DNA of 36,764 nucleotides, taken from NCBI GenBank assembly GCA_030674915.1, contig JASXSV010000026.1, forward strand, positions 1 to 36,764. The letters are read 5' to 3'. The stretch comes from Candidatus Endonucleibacter bathymodioli. Lineage in GTDB: Bacteria; Pseudomonadota; Gammaproteobacteria; Pseudomonadales; Endozoicomonadaceae. A model generated the notes under the pieces. That model searched no databases, was not told the DNA's origin, and saw only the letters and a list, made by a program, of their open reading frames with translations. Each line of letters begins with the position of its first letter. The stretch's first letter is position 1. Position numbers and translations under genes: made by a program. Shown here one piece after another: positions 9,981 through 17,450 of the stretch.

Positions 9981-10026
9981 TATTGAAGGTTAGCTGGTGG
10001 GCAACATCACGCTTTCAAGGGGTATA
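9969..10026. repeat. Short ERIC-like element spanning the stop of the first GT87 gene
   Basis: A 58-bp copy made almost only of the two terminal arms: CATACCCGATAATATTGAAGG on the left and CATCACGCTTTCAAGGGGTATA on the right. The gene's TAA stop (9978-9980) is inside the left arm. The right end forms a TATAAT hexamer at 10023-10028, upstream of the second GT87 gene. Confidence 0.7.
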
Positions 10027-10075
10027 ATTTATAATCGATACTTTGGTCGTCGGTTGATGTGAAGACAGGTGATTT

Positions 10076-11254
10076 ATGCTTTTAGTTAGCGGATTGGGTT
10101 TTATTCAAAGTTGGCAGAACTTATCCAGAGCAGACAGATCTGCATTTTGTCTCTGGGGGGTTGTAGGGCTGTTATTGGTTATTGATAGTTTATATTTTCC
10201 AGGCGGTTCAGTAGTTTTTAATTATCAGATGGGTGCAGATCGTTGGGTTGCATTTGAAAATCTCTATGCTGGTCCAGAGGGTTATCTTTACCTTCCTCAG
10301 TTTGCGATGATTTTTAGCATATTGCCAGATAGTTTAGTTGCAACTGAAATTATATGGAATTTGTTTCAGCTTGTGGTTGTAGTAAGTGGTCTTTACGGTT
10401 TTTCAAGAATGATGTCTGGTCTTGAAGAAAAAAGTTTTTTCCCTTTGTTGTCTGTCGTAGTGTTGATTATTAGTTGGACCACTATCCGTAATGGTCAGGC
10501 GACTATGCTGCAGTTAGGAGTGATGCTTTGGACCTCCGTAAGTTTGTATGAAAAGAAATGGAATCTTGCGGCATTTTTGCTGGTTGCTGGCTTGATTTCT
10601 AAGCCTGTCTTTATTATTTTTTTTGCTCTTGTTGTGTTTTTTTACTCTTCACTTTACTGGCGTATTGCTCTGTGGGTTGGTGGGGCTTGTCTGTTTCCTG
10701 TTCTTTTCAAGGGCTATGAATATGCGATAAATCAGCATGTTGATTTTGTTTCAATGGTATATGAGTCTTTGATTTATGGTGAATCTGGCCATAAGACAAA
10801 CTGGGCGCATTTCTTCGCTATTTTTCCTCAGTTATTGGGGGTGAGTGTTTCCTCTGGTATTCAAGTTGTTACACGGTTGATAGTTGGACTTCTTGTTTTG
10901 TGGGGTGTTGCTTTTGCTCGTAAGCGTTATGCGTCAGAGGTGGCCTGTTATTATTTATATGCTTTGGCCGCGTGTTATTTAATGTTATTTAATCCACGTA
11001 CTGAAACGAATAGTTTTGCGCTAATTGCACCGGCAATTGGTTATTGGGTTGCTGTAACTACACACCGTTTTCATGATATGAAGTATCATTTGTTTTGTTG
11101 GTTGTTTGTTATTAGTTTTCCCTTTGCAAAATATGTTAAACTGCTGACCCCGGGTATGTGGGCTTGGGGAAAACCTATGATTACTGTTTTTTTCAGCATT
11201 TTCCTTATTTGGCAATTATGTTGGAAAGATCAGAGATTAGAGACGCAGTCTTAA
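10076..11254 (+). CDS. GT87 (DUF2029) integral-membrane glycosyltransferase, second of a pair
   Basis: The 392-residue polytopic membrane protein is a paralogue of the preceding gene. The C-terminal 75 residues are clearly more than half identical ('IGYWVAV', 'HRFHD', 'KYHLFCW', 'LTPGMWAW' shared in order). It carries the same GT87 landmarks: 'YQMGADRWVAFENLY' in the first periplasmic loop, 'RNGQATMLQLGVMLW', and 'LMLFNPRTETNSFALI'. Start ATG 10076 has AGG seven bases upstream, giving an N-terminus of MLLVSGLGFIQSWQNLSRADR. The 95-bp gap to the first gene contains a short ERIC-like element, so the two may or may not be cotranscribed. The tandem pair probably arose by duplication. Likely role: adding sugar to a lipid-linked glycan, substrate unknown. 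Confidence 0.85.
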   Translation: MLLVSGLGFIQSWQNLSRADRSAFCLWGVVGLLLVIDSLYFPGGSVVFNYQMGADRWVAFENLYAGPEGYLYLPQFAMIFSILPDSLVATEIIWNLFQLVVVVSGLYGFSRMMSGLEEKSFFPLLSVVVLIISWTTIRNGQATMLQLGVMLWTSVSLYEKKWNLAAFLLVAGLISKPVFIIFFALVVFFYSSLYWRIALWVGGACLFPVLFKGYEYAINQHVDFVSMVYESLIYGESGHKTNWAHFFAIFPQLLGVSVSSGIQVVTRLIVGLLVLWGVAFARKRYASEVACYYLYALAACYLMLFNPRTETNSFALIAPAIGYWVAVTTHRFHDMKYHLFCWLFVISFPFAKYVKLLTPGMWAWGKPMITVFFSIFLIWQLCWKDQRLETQS

Positions 11255-11433
11255 CAGTTATTCCACGATAGTGCAAAAAATAGACTAAAATGAACAAGCA
11301 TGTGCATACAGTGATTGGAGCTTTAGAGAGGCAGTAAGGGAGTGGTGCTAAAACCCTTTCAGTTTCAAAAGCTATGCGGGAATATGGCTGTTTGAAGAAG
11401 GCGCTCGAATTTGTATAAAACTAGACTTCTATG

Positions 11434-11449
11434 CTGTTTTCTTATACAG
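11434..11449 (+). promoter_or_regulatory. LexA (SOS) box upstream of yebG
   Basis: CTGTTTTCTTATACAG fits the gammaproteobacterial LexA consensus CTGT-N8-ACAG exactly in both half sites and in its 16-bp length. It lies 36 bases before the yebG start, and yebG is a known LexA target in E. coli. SOS repression is inferred from site plus gene identity. Confidence 0.85.
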
Positions 11450-11484
11450 TCCAAGAAGACCCTGACACCTATTAGGAGAGGGCA

Positions 11485-11889
11485 ATGTCCATTACCCCCA
11501 TGTGGCGAGTCGACAGAGACGGAAGCATGTTTATAGATAAAAAGGCTGCGGAAGAACACGATAAAATGCTTGAAGTAGCAAACAATTTGTCTCGTTTGCT
11601 GGAGTCTCATTTTACTATAGATGAGAAGTTGGCCGAAAATATTGGTTTGCTACTATCCCGTAACAAGGAAACCTTGGTGAAGGCTTTTAAAGGCAAGCCA
11701 GATCTGATTATGGATATTGGCAAATTAAATCAGGGTGAACTGGATCCTGGTACAGAAGATTGCAGCGAAAATCAGAGCGAAAATCAGAGCGAAAATCAGA
11801 GCGAAAATCAGAGCGAAAATCAGAGCGAAAATCAGAGCGAAAATCAGCTAAAGGCCAAGGAAGCTCCAAATAAGCCTGTTGCAGCCTGA
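11485..11889 (+). CDS. yebG: YebG-family SOS-induced protein with a (SENQ)7 tail
   Basis: The first 80 or so residues match the YebG family, small proteins induced by DNA damage whose biochemical role is not settled. Shared features are the 'WRVDRDGSMFIDKKAAEEHDKMLEVANNLSRLL' region and the helical 'LAENIGLLLSRNKETLVKAFKGKPD'. Start ATG 11485 follows AGGAG at good spacing, and a perfect LexA box lies just upstream. The 134-residue product exceeds E. coli YebG (96) because of an acidic linker and seven perfect SENQ repeats encoded by a 12-bp tandem DNA repeat. Since 12 is a multiple of three, copy-number changes would lengthen or shorten the tail without a frameshift. It ends with a short Lys/Pro tail. 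The gene stands alone. Confidence 0.8.
   Translation: MSITPMWRVDRDGSMFIDKKAAEEHDKMLEVANNLSRLLESHFTIDEKLAENIGLLLSRNKETLVKAFKGKPDLIMDIGKLNQGELDPGTEDCSENQSENQSENQSENQSENQSENQSENQLKAKEAPNKPVAA
11764..11847 (+). repeat. 12-bp tandem repeat, seven perfect copies, inside yebG
   Basis: The unit agcgaaaatcag occurs seven times without a mismatch, encoding (Ser-Glu-Asn-Gln)7. Perfect identity of all copies suggests recent or ongoing slippage. Confidence 0.97.
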
Positions 11890-11960
11890 CTGCTATAATG
11901 TTTTTTTCTTGTTTTTTCGGTCGTACTCACGCGTTAGATGTTAACAGGTATAATCAGCCT

Positions 11961-11987
11961 TCCTAAGCGTATCGTGTGTGCTTAGGA
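11961..11987. terminator. Stem-loop downstream of yebG
   Basis: Eight-base perfect stem TCCTAAGC/GCTTAGGA with an 11-base loop, 72 bases after the yebG stop. No T-run follows on either side, so it is at best a weak or factor-dependent terminator. Confidence 0.35.
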
Positions 11988-12304
11988 TGGCAGGTACTTA
12001 CTTTATTTTGTTAAGGTTACTCTGATCTTTTGGAAAGATATTATTGATATTACTTTACTTTTATTTTTAATGGATGACTATTCTATATAGTCGCTTTATC
12101 ATATTACTCAGAATTCGGCTGAGATTATCTATTTCAGCTTGGCAATTTCAGATAAATACATGGACTAAGCAATTGAATGTATGAGTAATAGGTAAGGAAG
12201 AGGAGCGCTTGGGCTATATAATAGTAGTCAAATTGCGATATGGTAAAAATCATAAAAAAGCATGGATAAAAGTCCTTCTTGCTAGGACCGATAAATAAGC
12301 CTTT

Positions 12305-12325
12305 TCTTAAGGGTGGTCCTTAAGA
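12305..12325 (+). promoter_or_regulatory. Stem-loop in the rnt leader
   Basis: TCTTAAGG, a five-base loop GTGGT, then CCTTAAGA: a perfect 8-bp stem ending 47 bases before the rnt GTG start. A weaker stem (GTCCT/AGGAC, near 12271-12288) precedes it. No T-run follows, so a leader structure is more likely than a terminator. Its role is unknown. Confidence 0.45.
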
Positions 12326-12372
12326 CTAGTAGAGCCATTAACTTGCAATTGAAACTAAATCAAGGAGATTCC

Positions 12373-12996
12373 GTGCAAGTCGACAACAATCACGCAATGG
12401 CAGACCGATTTAGAAGCTTTCTGCCCGTCGTGGTCGACGTGGAAACAGGCGGTTTTAATCCCGCTACAGATGCTTTGTTAGAAATTGCAGCTGTTCCCAT
12501 AGAAATGGACGAAAATGGTTATGTATATTCTGGTGAATTGCTTTCATACCACATTAAGCCATTTGAAAATGCCAATATCGAAAAGTCAGCTATTGAGTTC
12601 ATCGGTATTGACCCTTTTCACCCTCTGAGAGTTGCTTATGCGGAAGAAGAGTCCATTAATAATATTTTTATCAGTATCCGGAAGTCAGTAAAAAGCCAAG
12701 GTTGTAGTCGCGCAATATTGGTTGGGCATAATGCATCTTTTGACCTGAGTTTTGTAATGGCTGCAGCCCAACGTCATCAACTGAAGCGCAATCCATTTCA
12801 TCCATTTTCATGTTTTGACACCGCAACTCTATCAGGGCTGGCTTATGGTCAAACTGTATTGGCAAAGGCCTGCCTAGAGTCAGGAGTGGAGTTTGATCAG
12901 TCGGAAGCTCACAGTGCGCGTTATGACACGGAAAAAACCGCAGAATTGTTCTGTAATATTGTAAATCGATGGAAAGAGTTGGGGGGGTGGATGTAA
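12373..12996 (+). CDS. rnt: Ribonuclease T
   Basis: RNase T is a 3'-5' exonuclease that trims the CCA end of tRNA and matures 5S and 23S rRNA 3' ends. The 207-residue product has the DEDD exonuclease residues in order: 'DVETGGF' (Asp and Glu near residues 22 and 24), '[11 protein letters not shown]' (Asp near 124), and '[12 protein letters not shown]' (Asp near 184, with His four or five residues before it). '[27 protein letters not shown]' is nearly diagnostic for RNase T rather than other DnaQ-fold exonucleases. The start is GTG 12373, preceded by AAGGAGAT. A longer frame opens upstream at 12313, but it runs through a perfect hairpin, and the E. coli protein starts about here. Confidence 0.95.
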   Translation: MQVDNNHAMADRFRSFLPVVVDVETGGFNPATDALLEIAAVPIEMDENGYVYSGELLSYHIKPFENANIEKSAIEFIGIDPFHPLRVAYAEEESINNIFISIRKSVKSQGCSRAILVGHNASFDLSFVMAAAQRHQLKRNPFHPFSCFDTATLSGLAYGQTVLAKACLESGVEFDQSEAHSARYDTEKTAELFCNIVNRWKELGGWM

Positions 12997-13084
12997 TTGC
13001 AGTACCCATACGCATTCATCGTTCTTTAAAAGGGAGTTATGCATATAGAGGTTGTTGCTGAATGCACTTTTTCTTAAAGTCTGA

Positions 13085-13206
13085 GTAACCGTTACTATTG
13101 AAGTAGTGTAGGCTGCAAGCTACTAAATCCTCATGAGACGCTAGTAGTAATGATTGGGATGAGTGAGAGTAGTCAACAATATCATGCCTTCATGGGGAAT
13201 TGTATA
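13085..13206 (-). repeat. ERIC-like element between rnt and yigL
   Basis: Right arm GTCAACAATATCATGCC ending in ATTGTATA, left arm GTAACCGTTACTATTGAAG, core GTAGTAATGATTGGGATGAG. It lies between two convergent genes. Confidence 0.75.
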
Positions 13207-13216
13207 AGAAGCATGT

Positions 13217-14020
13217 TTAAAGCTTGTATAACTCAGCAAGATACTTAGCCACTGCATTATCGTTAGACAAGCCAATCTCTTCATGCTCTGGCAGTTTGTC
13301 TTTTAGTTGTTTACTGGAATTGCTCATTACAACTCCCTTCCCTGCCACCAGCAACATTTCGTAATCATTAAGGCCGTCACCAAAGGCAATAACATCCTGT
13401 AAATCACGTCCTTCTAAATTTAACACATCAATTAGCGTAGTAGCTTTACAAACATTTGGAGCCATTACTTCAAAAAAGGTGGGCAAAGAATAGGTCATTG
13501 ACAGCCTGTCACCATATAAATCAGTAAGTTCATTTGCCAGAAACTCAATATTTTCAGGGTGCTCAGCATTAAAAAATATTTTTTGCACTTTTGATCTAGA
13601 TACCTTGTCCAGAGACCGTACCGTATAACGGAAACCTGAGCTTTTGTTATACTCCAACAACCGCTCAGATTCTTGTTCTACATACCATGAGTCAGTATTA
13701 TAGATGCTAGTGACAACCTTATCAGAGTATTTCCGTCCTATGTCAATCAAGGGCTGAATATAGTCAGGACAAATATCGTGACTAACAACTACTTCACCCT
13801 TAGGGTTATATGCTCGTGCACCATTGGCAGTAATTAGGTACATACTAACGCTAAGCTGAGACTGGATTACCTCAACATCTATATAATGGCGACCTGTAGC
13901 AAACACAAACTCTACCCCCAGCTTGCTGAGCTGTCTAATTATTTGTTGTGTATAATAGCTCAGTTCATGCTTAGCGTTTAGGAGTGTGCCATCTAAGTCA
14001 GATACAACTACAGGATACAT
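13217..14020 (-). CDS. yigL: Cof-type HAD phosphatase, YigL-like
   Basis: The 267-residue HAD-superfamily type IIB hydrolase carries motif I 'DLDGTLL' (nucleophile Asp at residue 8), motif II 'FATGRH' with the following 'TANGARAYNP', a Lys in 'SRSKVQKIFF', and motif IV 'IAFGDGLNDYEML'. Its start MYPVVVSDLDGTLL, 'GVEFVFATGRHYIDV', 'EVMAPNVCKATTL' and 'VAGKGVVMSNSSKQLKDKLPE' follow E. coli YigL closely. YigL dephosphorylates sugar phosphates and pyridoxal phosphate in vitro. AGG lies eight bases before the ATG. The gene is convergent with rnt, with an ERIC-like element between them. The exact substrate cannot be read from sequence; family placement is good. Confidence 0.8.
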   Translation of the reverse strand: MYPVVVSDLDGTLLNAKHELSYYTQQIIRQLSKLGVEFVFATGRHYIDVEVIQSQLSVSMYLITANGARAYNPKGEVVVSHDICPDYIQPLIDIGRKYSDKVVTSIYNTDSWYVEQESERLLEYNKSSGFRYTVRSLDKVSRSKVQKIFFNAEHPENIEFLANELTDLYGDRLSMTYSLPTFFEVMAPNVCKATTLIDVLNLEGRDLQDVIAFGDGLNDYEMLLVAGKGVVMSNSSKQLKDKLPEHEEIGLSNDNAVAKYLAELYKL

Positions 14021-14232
14021 TAATTACCTATATAAAAAGTTGGTTCATCCGGCAGCCTAGCACTTTCAAATGAAGCTGCTATAGCTGCTAAGCTATGGTG
14101 CCTAATAAGAAGCGCTGGGTGACACCTGTTCGTGACAAAATACGCAAAAATAGAGTATGGAAAGTCTGTTTTGTGAAGTGGATGCCACAACTATATCACA
14201 TCACTATCGGTTATTGTATCGCCTAATCGTGA

Positions 14233-14264
14233 CAGCAATAGTAATATTACATTTAATATTGCTG
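14233..14264 (-). terminator. Stem-loop just downstream of dapD
   Basis: Perfect 8-bp stem CAGCAATA/TATTGCTG starting five bases past the dapD stop on the minus strand, with an AT-rich loop. It lacks a long T-run but is well placed to end or protect the yffB-dapD mRNA. Confidence 0.45.
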
Positions 14265-14268
14265 CTTA

Positions 14269-15306
14269 TTAATTGTGTGCGTGTAACTCTTCATTCAGCA
14301 CGACTGCTGATTTATTAGTTAGACATTCTATGCTTCCGGTAAGCGAGTTACGGCGAAATAACAAGTCTGATTGCCCGGAAAGATCAACTGCTTTAACAGT
14401 TTTGGGTGATTGACGTTTGTCATTTAGTAACTGAACTTTACTGCTTGGGGTAAGGTATAAGCCGGCTTCGATGGTACACCTATCTCCCAATGGTATGCCA
14501 ACCCCTGCATTGGCTCCAATTAAACAATTTTTGCCGACAGAAATCACAATATTGTTACCGCCGGAAAGCGTACCCATGGTGCTGCAACCACCGCCCAGAT
14601 CGGAGCCTTCACCCACCATTACGCCAGCAGAAATACGACCTTCAATCATATTCATACCTTCTGTTCCAGCATTAAAGTTGATAAAGCCTTCATGCATAAT
14701 AGTGGTACCTTCACCAACATAAGCTCCTAGGCGAACTCTGGCGGTATGTGCAATACGGACACCGGAGGGTACTACGTAATCAGTCATTTTTGGAAACTTA
14801 TCTACACTGTTAACGGAAATAAGGCGACCTTGGGCACGAGCTTTTAGCTGGCGAGTGGCTAATTCTTCTAGGTCTATTGCTCCATCGCTGGTCCAGGCAA
14901 CGTTGGGTAATAATGAAAATATGCCTTCAAGATTTACTTGGTGGGGCTTAATCAGACGATGGGAAAGTAAATGGAGCTTCAAGTAAGCCTCTGGTGTCGA
15001 TGAAGGGGGGGAGTCGTTTTCTAATATAGTTATTAATCGTGGTTGTCCACTAACTTCAAGAATTTTCATGTCTGCTGCAAGCTGGTTCTCATTGCTGTTT
15101 TCAAACAATTCCTCTAAGGCATGACAGGTTGCACTGTCTAATTTGATAACAACATTGCCGCCATTATACTGGATAATGCTGGTAATGGTTTTTAGTAAAG
15201 CTGTACTTGGGTTTAACAAAAGCCGTGGATAGAAAGCGTCCAGCCATTCATTTTTACTATTGATAGAACCGATGCCTATGGCAAAACTAAAGCATTTATT
15301 GTGCAT
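14269..15306 (-). CDS. dapD: Tetrahydrodipicolinate N-succinyltransferase, long (Pseudomonas-type) form
   Basis: DapD succinylates tetrahydrodipicolinate in the succinylase branch of lysine and diaminopimelate synthesis, which feeds peptidoglycan. The 345-residue length and sequence match the Pseudomonas-type enzyme rather than the roughly 274-residue E. coli type. Landmarks are the N-terminal domain (FSFAIGIGSINSKNEWLDAFY), 'EAYLKLHLLSHRLIKPH', 'SVDKFPKMTDYVVPSGVRIA', and then the left-handed beta-helix of hexapeptide turns (RVRLGAYVGEGTTIMHEGF, FNAGTEGMNMIEGRIS, GSDLGGGCSTMGTLSGG). It ends with 'LLFRRNSLTGSIECLTNKSAVVLNEELHAHN'. Its ATG overlaps the stop of the upstream yffB-like gene by one base (TAATG), so translation is likely coupled. 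A stem-loop follows the stop. Confidence 0.97.
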   Translation of the reverse strand: MHNKCFSFAIGIGSINSKNEWLDAFYPRLLLNPSTALLKTITSIIQYNGGNVVIKLDSATCHALEELFENSNENQLAADMKILEVSGQPRLITILENDSPPSSTPEAYLKLHLLSHRLIKPHQVNLEGIFSLLPNVAWTSDGAIDLEELATRQLKARAQGRLISVNSVDKFPKMTDYVVPSGVRIAHTARVRLGAYVGEGTTIMHEGFINFNAGTEGMNMIEGRISAGVMVGEGSDLGGGCSTMGTLSGGNNIVISVGKNCLIGANAGVGIPLGDRCTIEAGLYLTPSSKVQLLNDKRQSPKTVKAVDLSGQSDLLFRRNSLTGSIECLTNKSAVVLNEELHAHN

Positions 15307-15665
15307 TAAAGCGTCCTTTTGGAAAAAAGATTACTGTAAAGTGTGCTGTTGAAGCCAAGAGTAGGGCTACCACTAAAGTCTAGAAGAGGTCTCTTAATAA
15401 TGACTGGCTTCTCTAGCATAATTTGAATTGCCTGATCTCTTGTCATATTGGCCTTTTGTTCCTCGGGTAAGTTTCTCCATGTGGTTCCTCGTTTATTGGT
15501 CAATTTCTCCCACTCAATATTATCAATCCAGCGACGCAGTATAACCTCTTTAAGGCCATCTTTTCGATAGTCATGGAAGTGGTAGTCGATATTTTCATCT
15601 TTTAGCCAGCGTCTTGCTTTGTGAGTGCTATCGCAATTACTGATGCCGTATAGGGTTACCAACAT
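15306..15665 (-). CDS. ArsC/Spx-family protein, YffB-like
   Basis: A 119-residue thioredoxin-fold protein of the ArsC/Spx/MgsR family. It has the N-terminal strand and Cys of 'TLYGISNCDSTHKARRWL', then 'IDYHFHDYRKDGL', 'RGTTWRNLPEEQK', and 'KPVIIKRPLLDF', all typical of E. coli YffB. Only one Cys is present in the active-site loop (NCDST), as in YffB. The function of YffB-like proteins is not firmly known; glutathione-dependent reductase activity has been suggested. The ATG at 15665 was preferred over upstream in-frame starts because YffB begins at this point and GGAAA precedes it. The gene sits immediately upstream of dapD with a TAATG overlap, an arrangement also familiar from pseudomonads. 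Confidence 0.85.
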   Translation of the reverse strand: MLVTLYGISNCDSTHKARRWLKDENIDYHFHDYRKDGLKEVILRRWIDNIEWEKLTNKRGTTWRNLPEEQKANMTRDQAIQIMLEKPVIIKRPLLDFSGSPTLGFNSTLYSNLFSKRTL

Positions 15666-16014
15666 TTTATTTCCATAGATAGCGGCAAGCACAATGGTTG
15701 CATGATCAATACTTTTGCAAAAATATAGGTTATCCCATAAATCGTGTCACTTTTGGCAAGGTGGAGACTTCTGGAGCTGATCCATAGAGTTCAAGGTATC
15801 AAAACTTGCGAAGCAGCGAGTATAGGTTGATGGCTGATACGAAGCGTTTGGTCTGTGTTGTAAAGGTTTTTTTTGTATGTCGACATTTTACCAGAATATA
15901 ATCGTCTTTGTTAGTTATGCTGAGGCCTCCCTAGTATATAGGCGAATATATAACAGTTTGCGTGCATTTCATAAAGGGTTATCCTATGGGGAGGATAACT
16001 ATCTAGAGTGAATT
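15666..16014. other. Divergent promoter region between the yffB-like gene and nhaD
   Basis: No gene was seen. The 350 bp must carry promoters for both divergent units. A stem-loop lies near the nhaD start (separate entry). Confidence 0.5.
15978..15999 (+). promoter_or_regulatory. Hairpin in the nhaD leader
   Basis: GTTATCC, loop TATGGGGA, then GGATAAC: a perfect 7-bp stem ending 15 bases before the nhaD ATG. Just after it, AGAGTGA serves as the likely ribosome binding site. It could be an operator or a translational control element. Confidence 0.4.
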
Positions 16015-17397
16015 ATGCTTTTAAGTAAACGACTACTTGCGCTTATTATTTGTTTGATTATGCCAGCATTAGCCTTAGCTAATAGCCCTGTTCTGAATCT
16101 TACGCAAAGCCCTATAGCTTGGCTTTGTGTCGTTGTTTTTGTGTTGTCTTATTGTGCTGTTATTGCAGAAGAAAAACTGCATCTGCGTAAATCAAAGCCG
16201 GTTATGCTGGCGGCAAGTATTATCTGGGGGCTTATTGCTTGGCTGGCTAACAGCCATGGCGTCGATCATAGTGATCTATCTTCTGCTGTTACTCATGATC
16301 TTGAGGAATATGCAGAAATGTTCCTTTTCCTTCTGGTGGCGATGACCTATATCAATGCTATGGAAGAGAGACAGATATTTGGTGCGTTGAGAAGTTGGTT
16401 GGTGAGGAGAGGTTATAGTTTTAGACAATTATTTTGGGTAACTAGCATCATGGCTTTTTGTATATCGCCTATTGCAGACAATCTGACAACTGCCTTGTTG
16501 ATGGGTGCTGTTATTATGGCTGTTGGATCTGACCATCCCAACTTTATCATTATTGCGATGACTAGCGTGGTTGTGGCTGCCAACGCGGGTGGTGCATTTA
16601 GTCCATTTGGTGATATCACTACATTGATGGTATGGCAGGCTGGTAAAGTAGAGTTTTTCTCATTCTTTTCGTTGTTTCTTCCTTCAGTAGTGAACTTCAT
16701 GGTGCCAGCATTGATCATGACTTTCTTCATTGATGATGACGTACCAAAGGCGCAGGGTGATAAGACGCTGATAAAGAGAGGGGGGCGGGGAATTTGTTTA
16801 TTATTTCTGATCACTATTGGCATAGCTGTTTCTTTTGAGAATTTCTTTGGGCTTCCGCCATTTATGGGGATGATGGCTGGCTTGTCATTACTCATGTTTT
16901 ATATTTACTTTATTAACGAGACAAGCGTGACTAGCAGTAATAATGCTGTAGGTTGTCATGGTAAGGATATAGATATTTATGAGCGAGTAGCCCATGCCGA
17001 ATGGGATACACTACTATTCTTCTTTGGGATTATTTTTTCTGTTGGGGGTCTGCGCTATCTGGGATATTTGGAATGGGTATCCAAGGTTATGTATACAGAC
17101 TTGGGGCCGACATGGACAAATATAGCTGCTGGTTGCATATCTGCCATTATTGATAATATTCCGGTAATGTTTGCTATTCTCGGAATGAATCCACAAATGG
17201 ATGTATTTCAGTGGTTGCTCATTACATTGACAGCAGGGGTGGGCGGTAGTTTACTGTCTATTGGTTCAGCGGCTGGGGTTGCTTTGATGGGAGCTTCAAG
17301 GGGAAGCTACACTTTTATGGGTCATTTGCGCTGGACATGGGCTGTTGCGCTTGGTTATGGAGCCAGTATCGGAATGCATTTTTTAGTAAATGGTTGA
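16015..17397 (+). CDS. nhaD: Na+/H+ antiporter NhaD
   Basis: The 460-residue membrane protein of the ion-transporter superfamily has about 12 hydrophobic segments after an N-terminal signal-like helix (LLALIICLIMPALALA). NhaD exports Na+ or Li+ in exchange for protons and is common in marine and halophilic gammaproteobacteria. Matching motifs are 'AVTHDLEEYAEMFLFLLVAMTYINAMEER', 'ISPIADNLTTALLMGAVIMAVG', 'NAGGAFSPFGDITTLMVWQAG' and the C-terminal 'AIIDNIPVMFAILGM...GGSLLSIGSAAGVALMG'. The paired 'DN' segments are the expected ion-binding helix breaks. The GAGTGA upstream of ATG 16015 is the probable ribosome binding site, with a hairpin before it. The gene is monocistronic and convergent with pldA. 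Confidence 0.95.
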   Translation: MLLSKRLLALIICLIMPALALANSPVLNLTQSPIAWLCVVVFVLSYCAVIAEEKLHLRKSKPVMLAASIIWGLIAWLANSHGVDHSDLSSAVTHDLEEYAEMFLFLLVAMTYINAMEERQIFGALRSWLVRRGYSFRQLFWVTSIMAFCISPIADNLTTALLMGAVIMAVGSDHPNFIIIAMTSVVVAANAGGAFSPFGDITTLMVWQAGKVEFFSFFSLFLPSVVNFMVPALIMTFFIDDDVPKAQGDKTLIKRGGRGICLLFLITIGIAVSFENFFGLPPFMGMMAGLSLLMFYIYFINETSVTSSNNAVGCHGKDIDIYERVAHAEWDTLLFFFGIIFSVGGLRYLGYLEWVSKVMYTDLGPTWTNIAAGCISAIIDNIPVMFAILGMNPQMDVFQWLLITLTAGVGGSLLSIGSAAGVALMGASRGSYTFMGHLRWTWAVALGYGASIGMHFLVNG

Positions 17398-17402
17398 TTT
17401 GG

Positions 17403-17438
17403 CTCAATAACTGCATGTTTTTAAGGGAGATAGGTTAT
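17403..17438. repeat. Possible solo ERIC-like end after nhaD
   Basis: CTCAATAACTGCATG followed by TTTTTAAGGGAGATAGG resembles the right arm of the copy ending at 33220. No left arm is present because nhaD coding sequence is adjacent. It could be a broken remnant or chance. Confidence 0.3.
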
Positions 17439-17450
17439 TCACAGTCAGTT

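Larger units (their letters stand above)
11890..12372. other. yebG-rnt intergenic region with several hairpins
   Basis: No gene was seen. T-rich runs follow the yebG stop. A stem of TCCTAAGC/GCTTAGGA (11961-11987) and a strong stem-loop at 12305-12325 are present. The region between is AT-rich with no clear coding signal. Part of it is probably the rnt promoter and leader. Confidence 0.45.

Noticed and set aside
11764..11847. Possible CRISPR array
   Set aside because: The 12-bp units have no spacers and are in frame within yebG.
16413..16895. 160-codon frame antisense to nhaD
   Set aside because: Shadow of a confidently identified membrane-protein gene; the composition follows from the sense strand.
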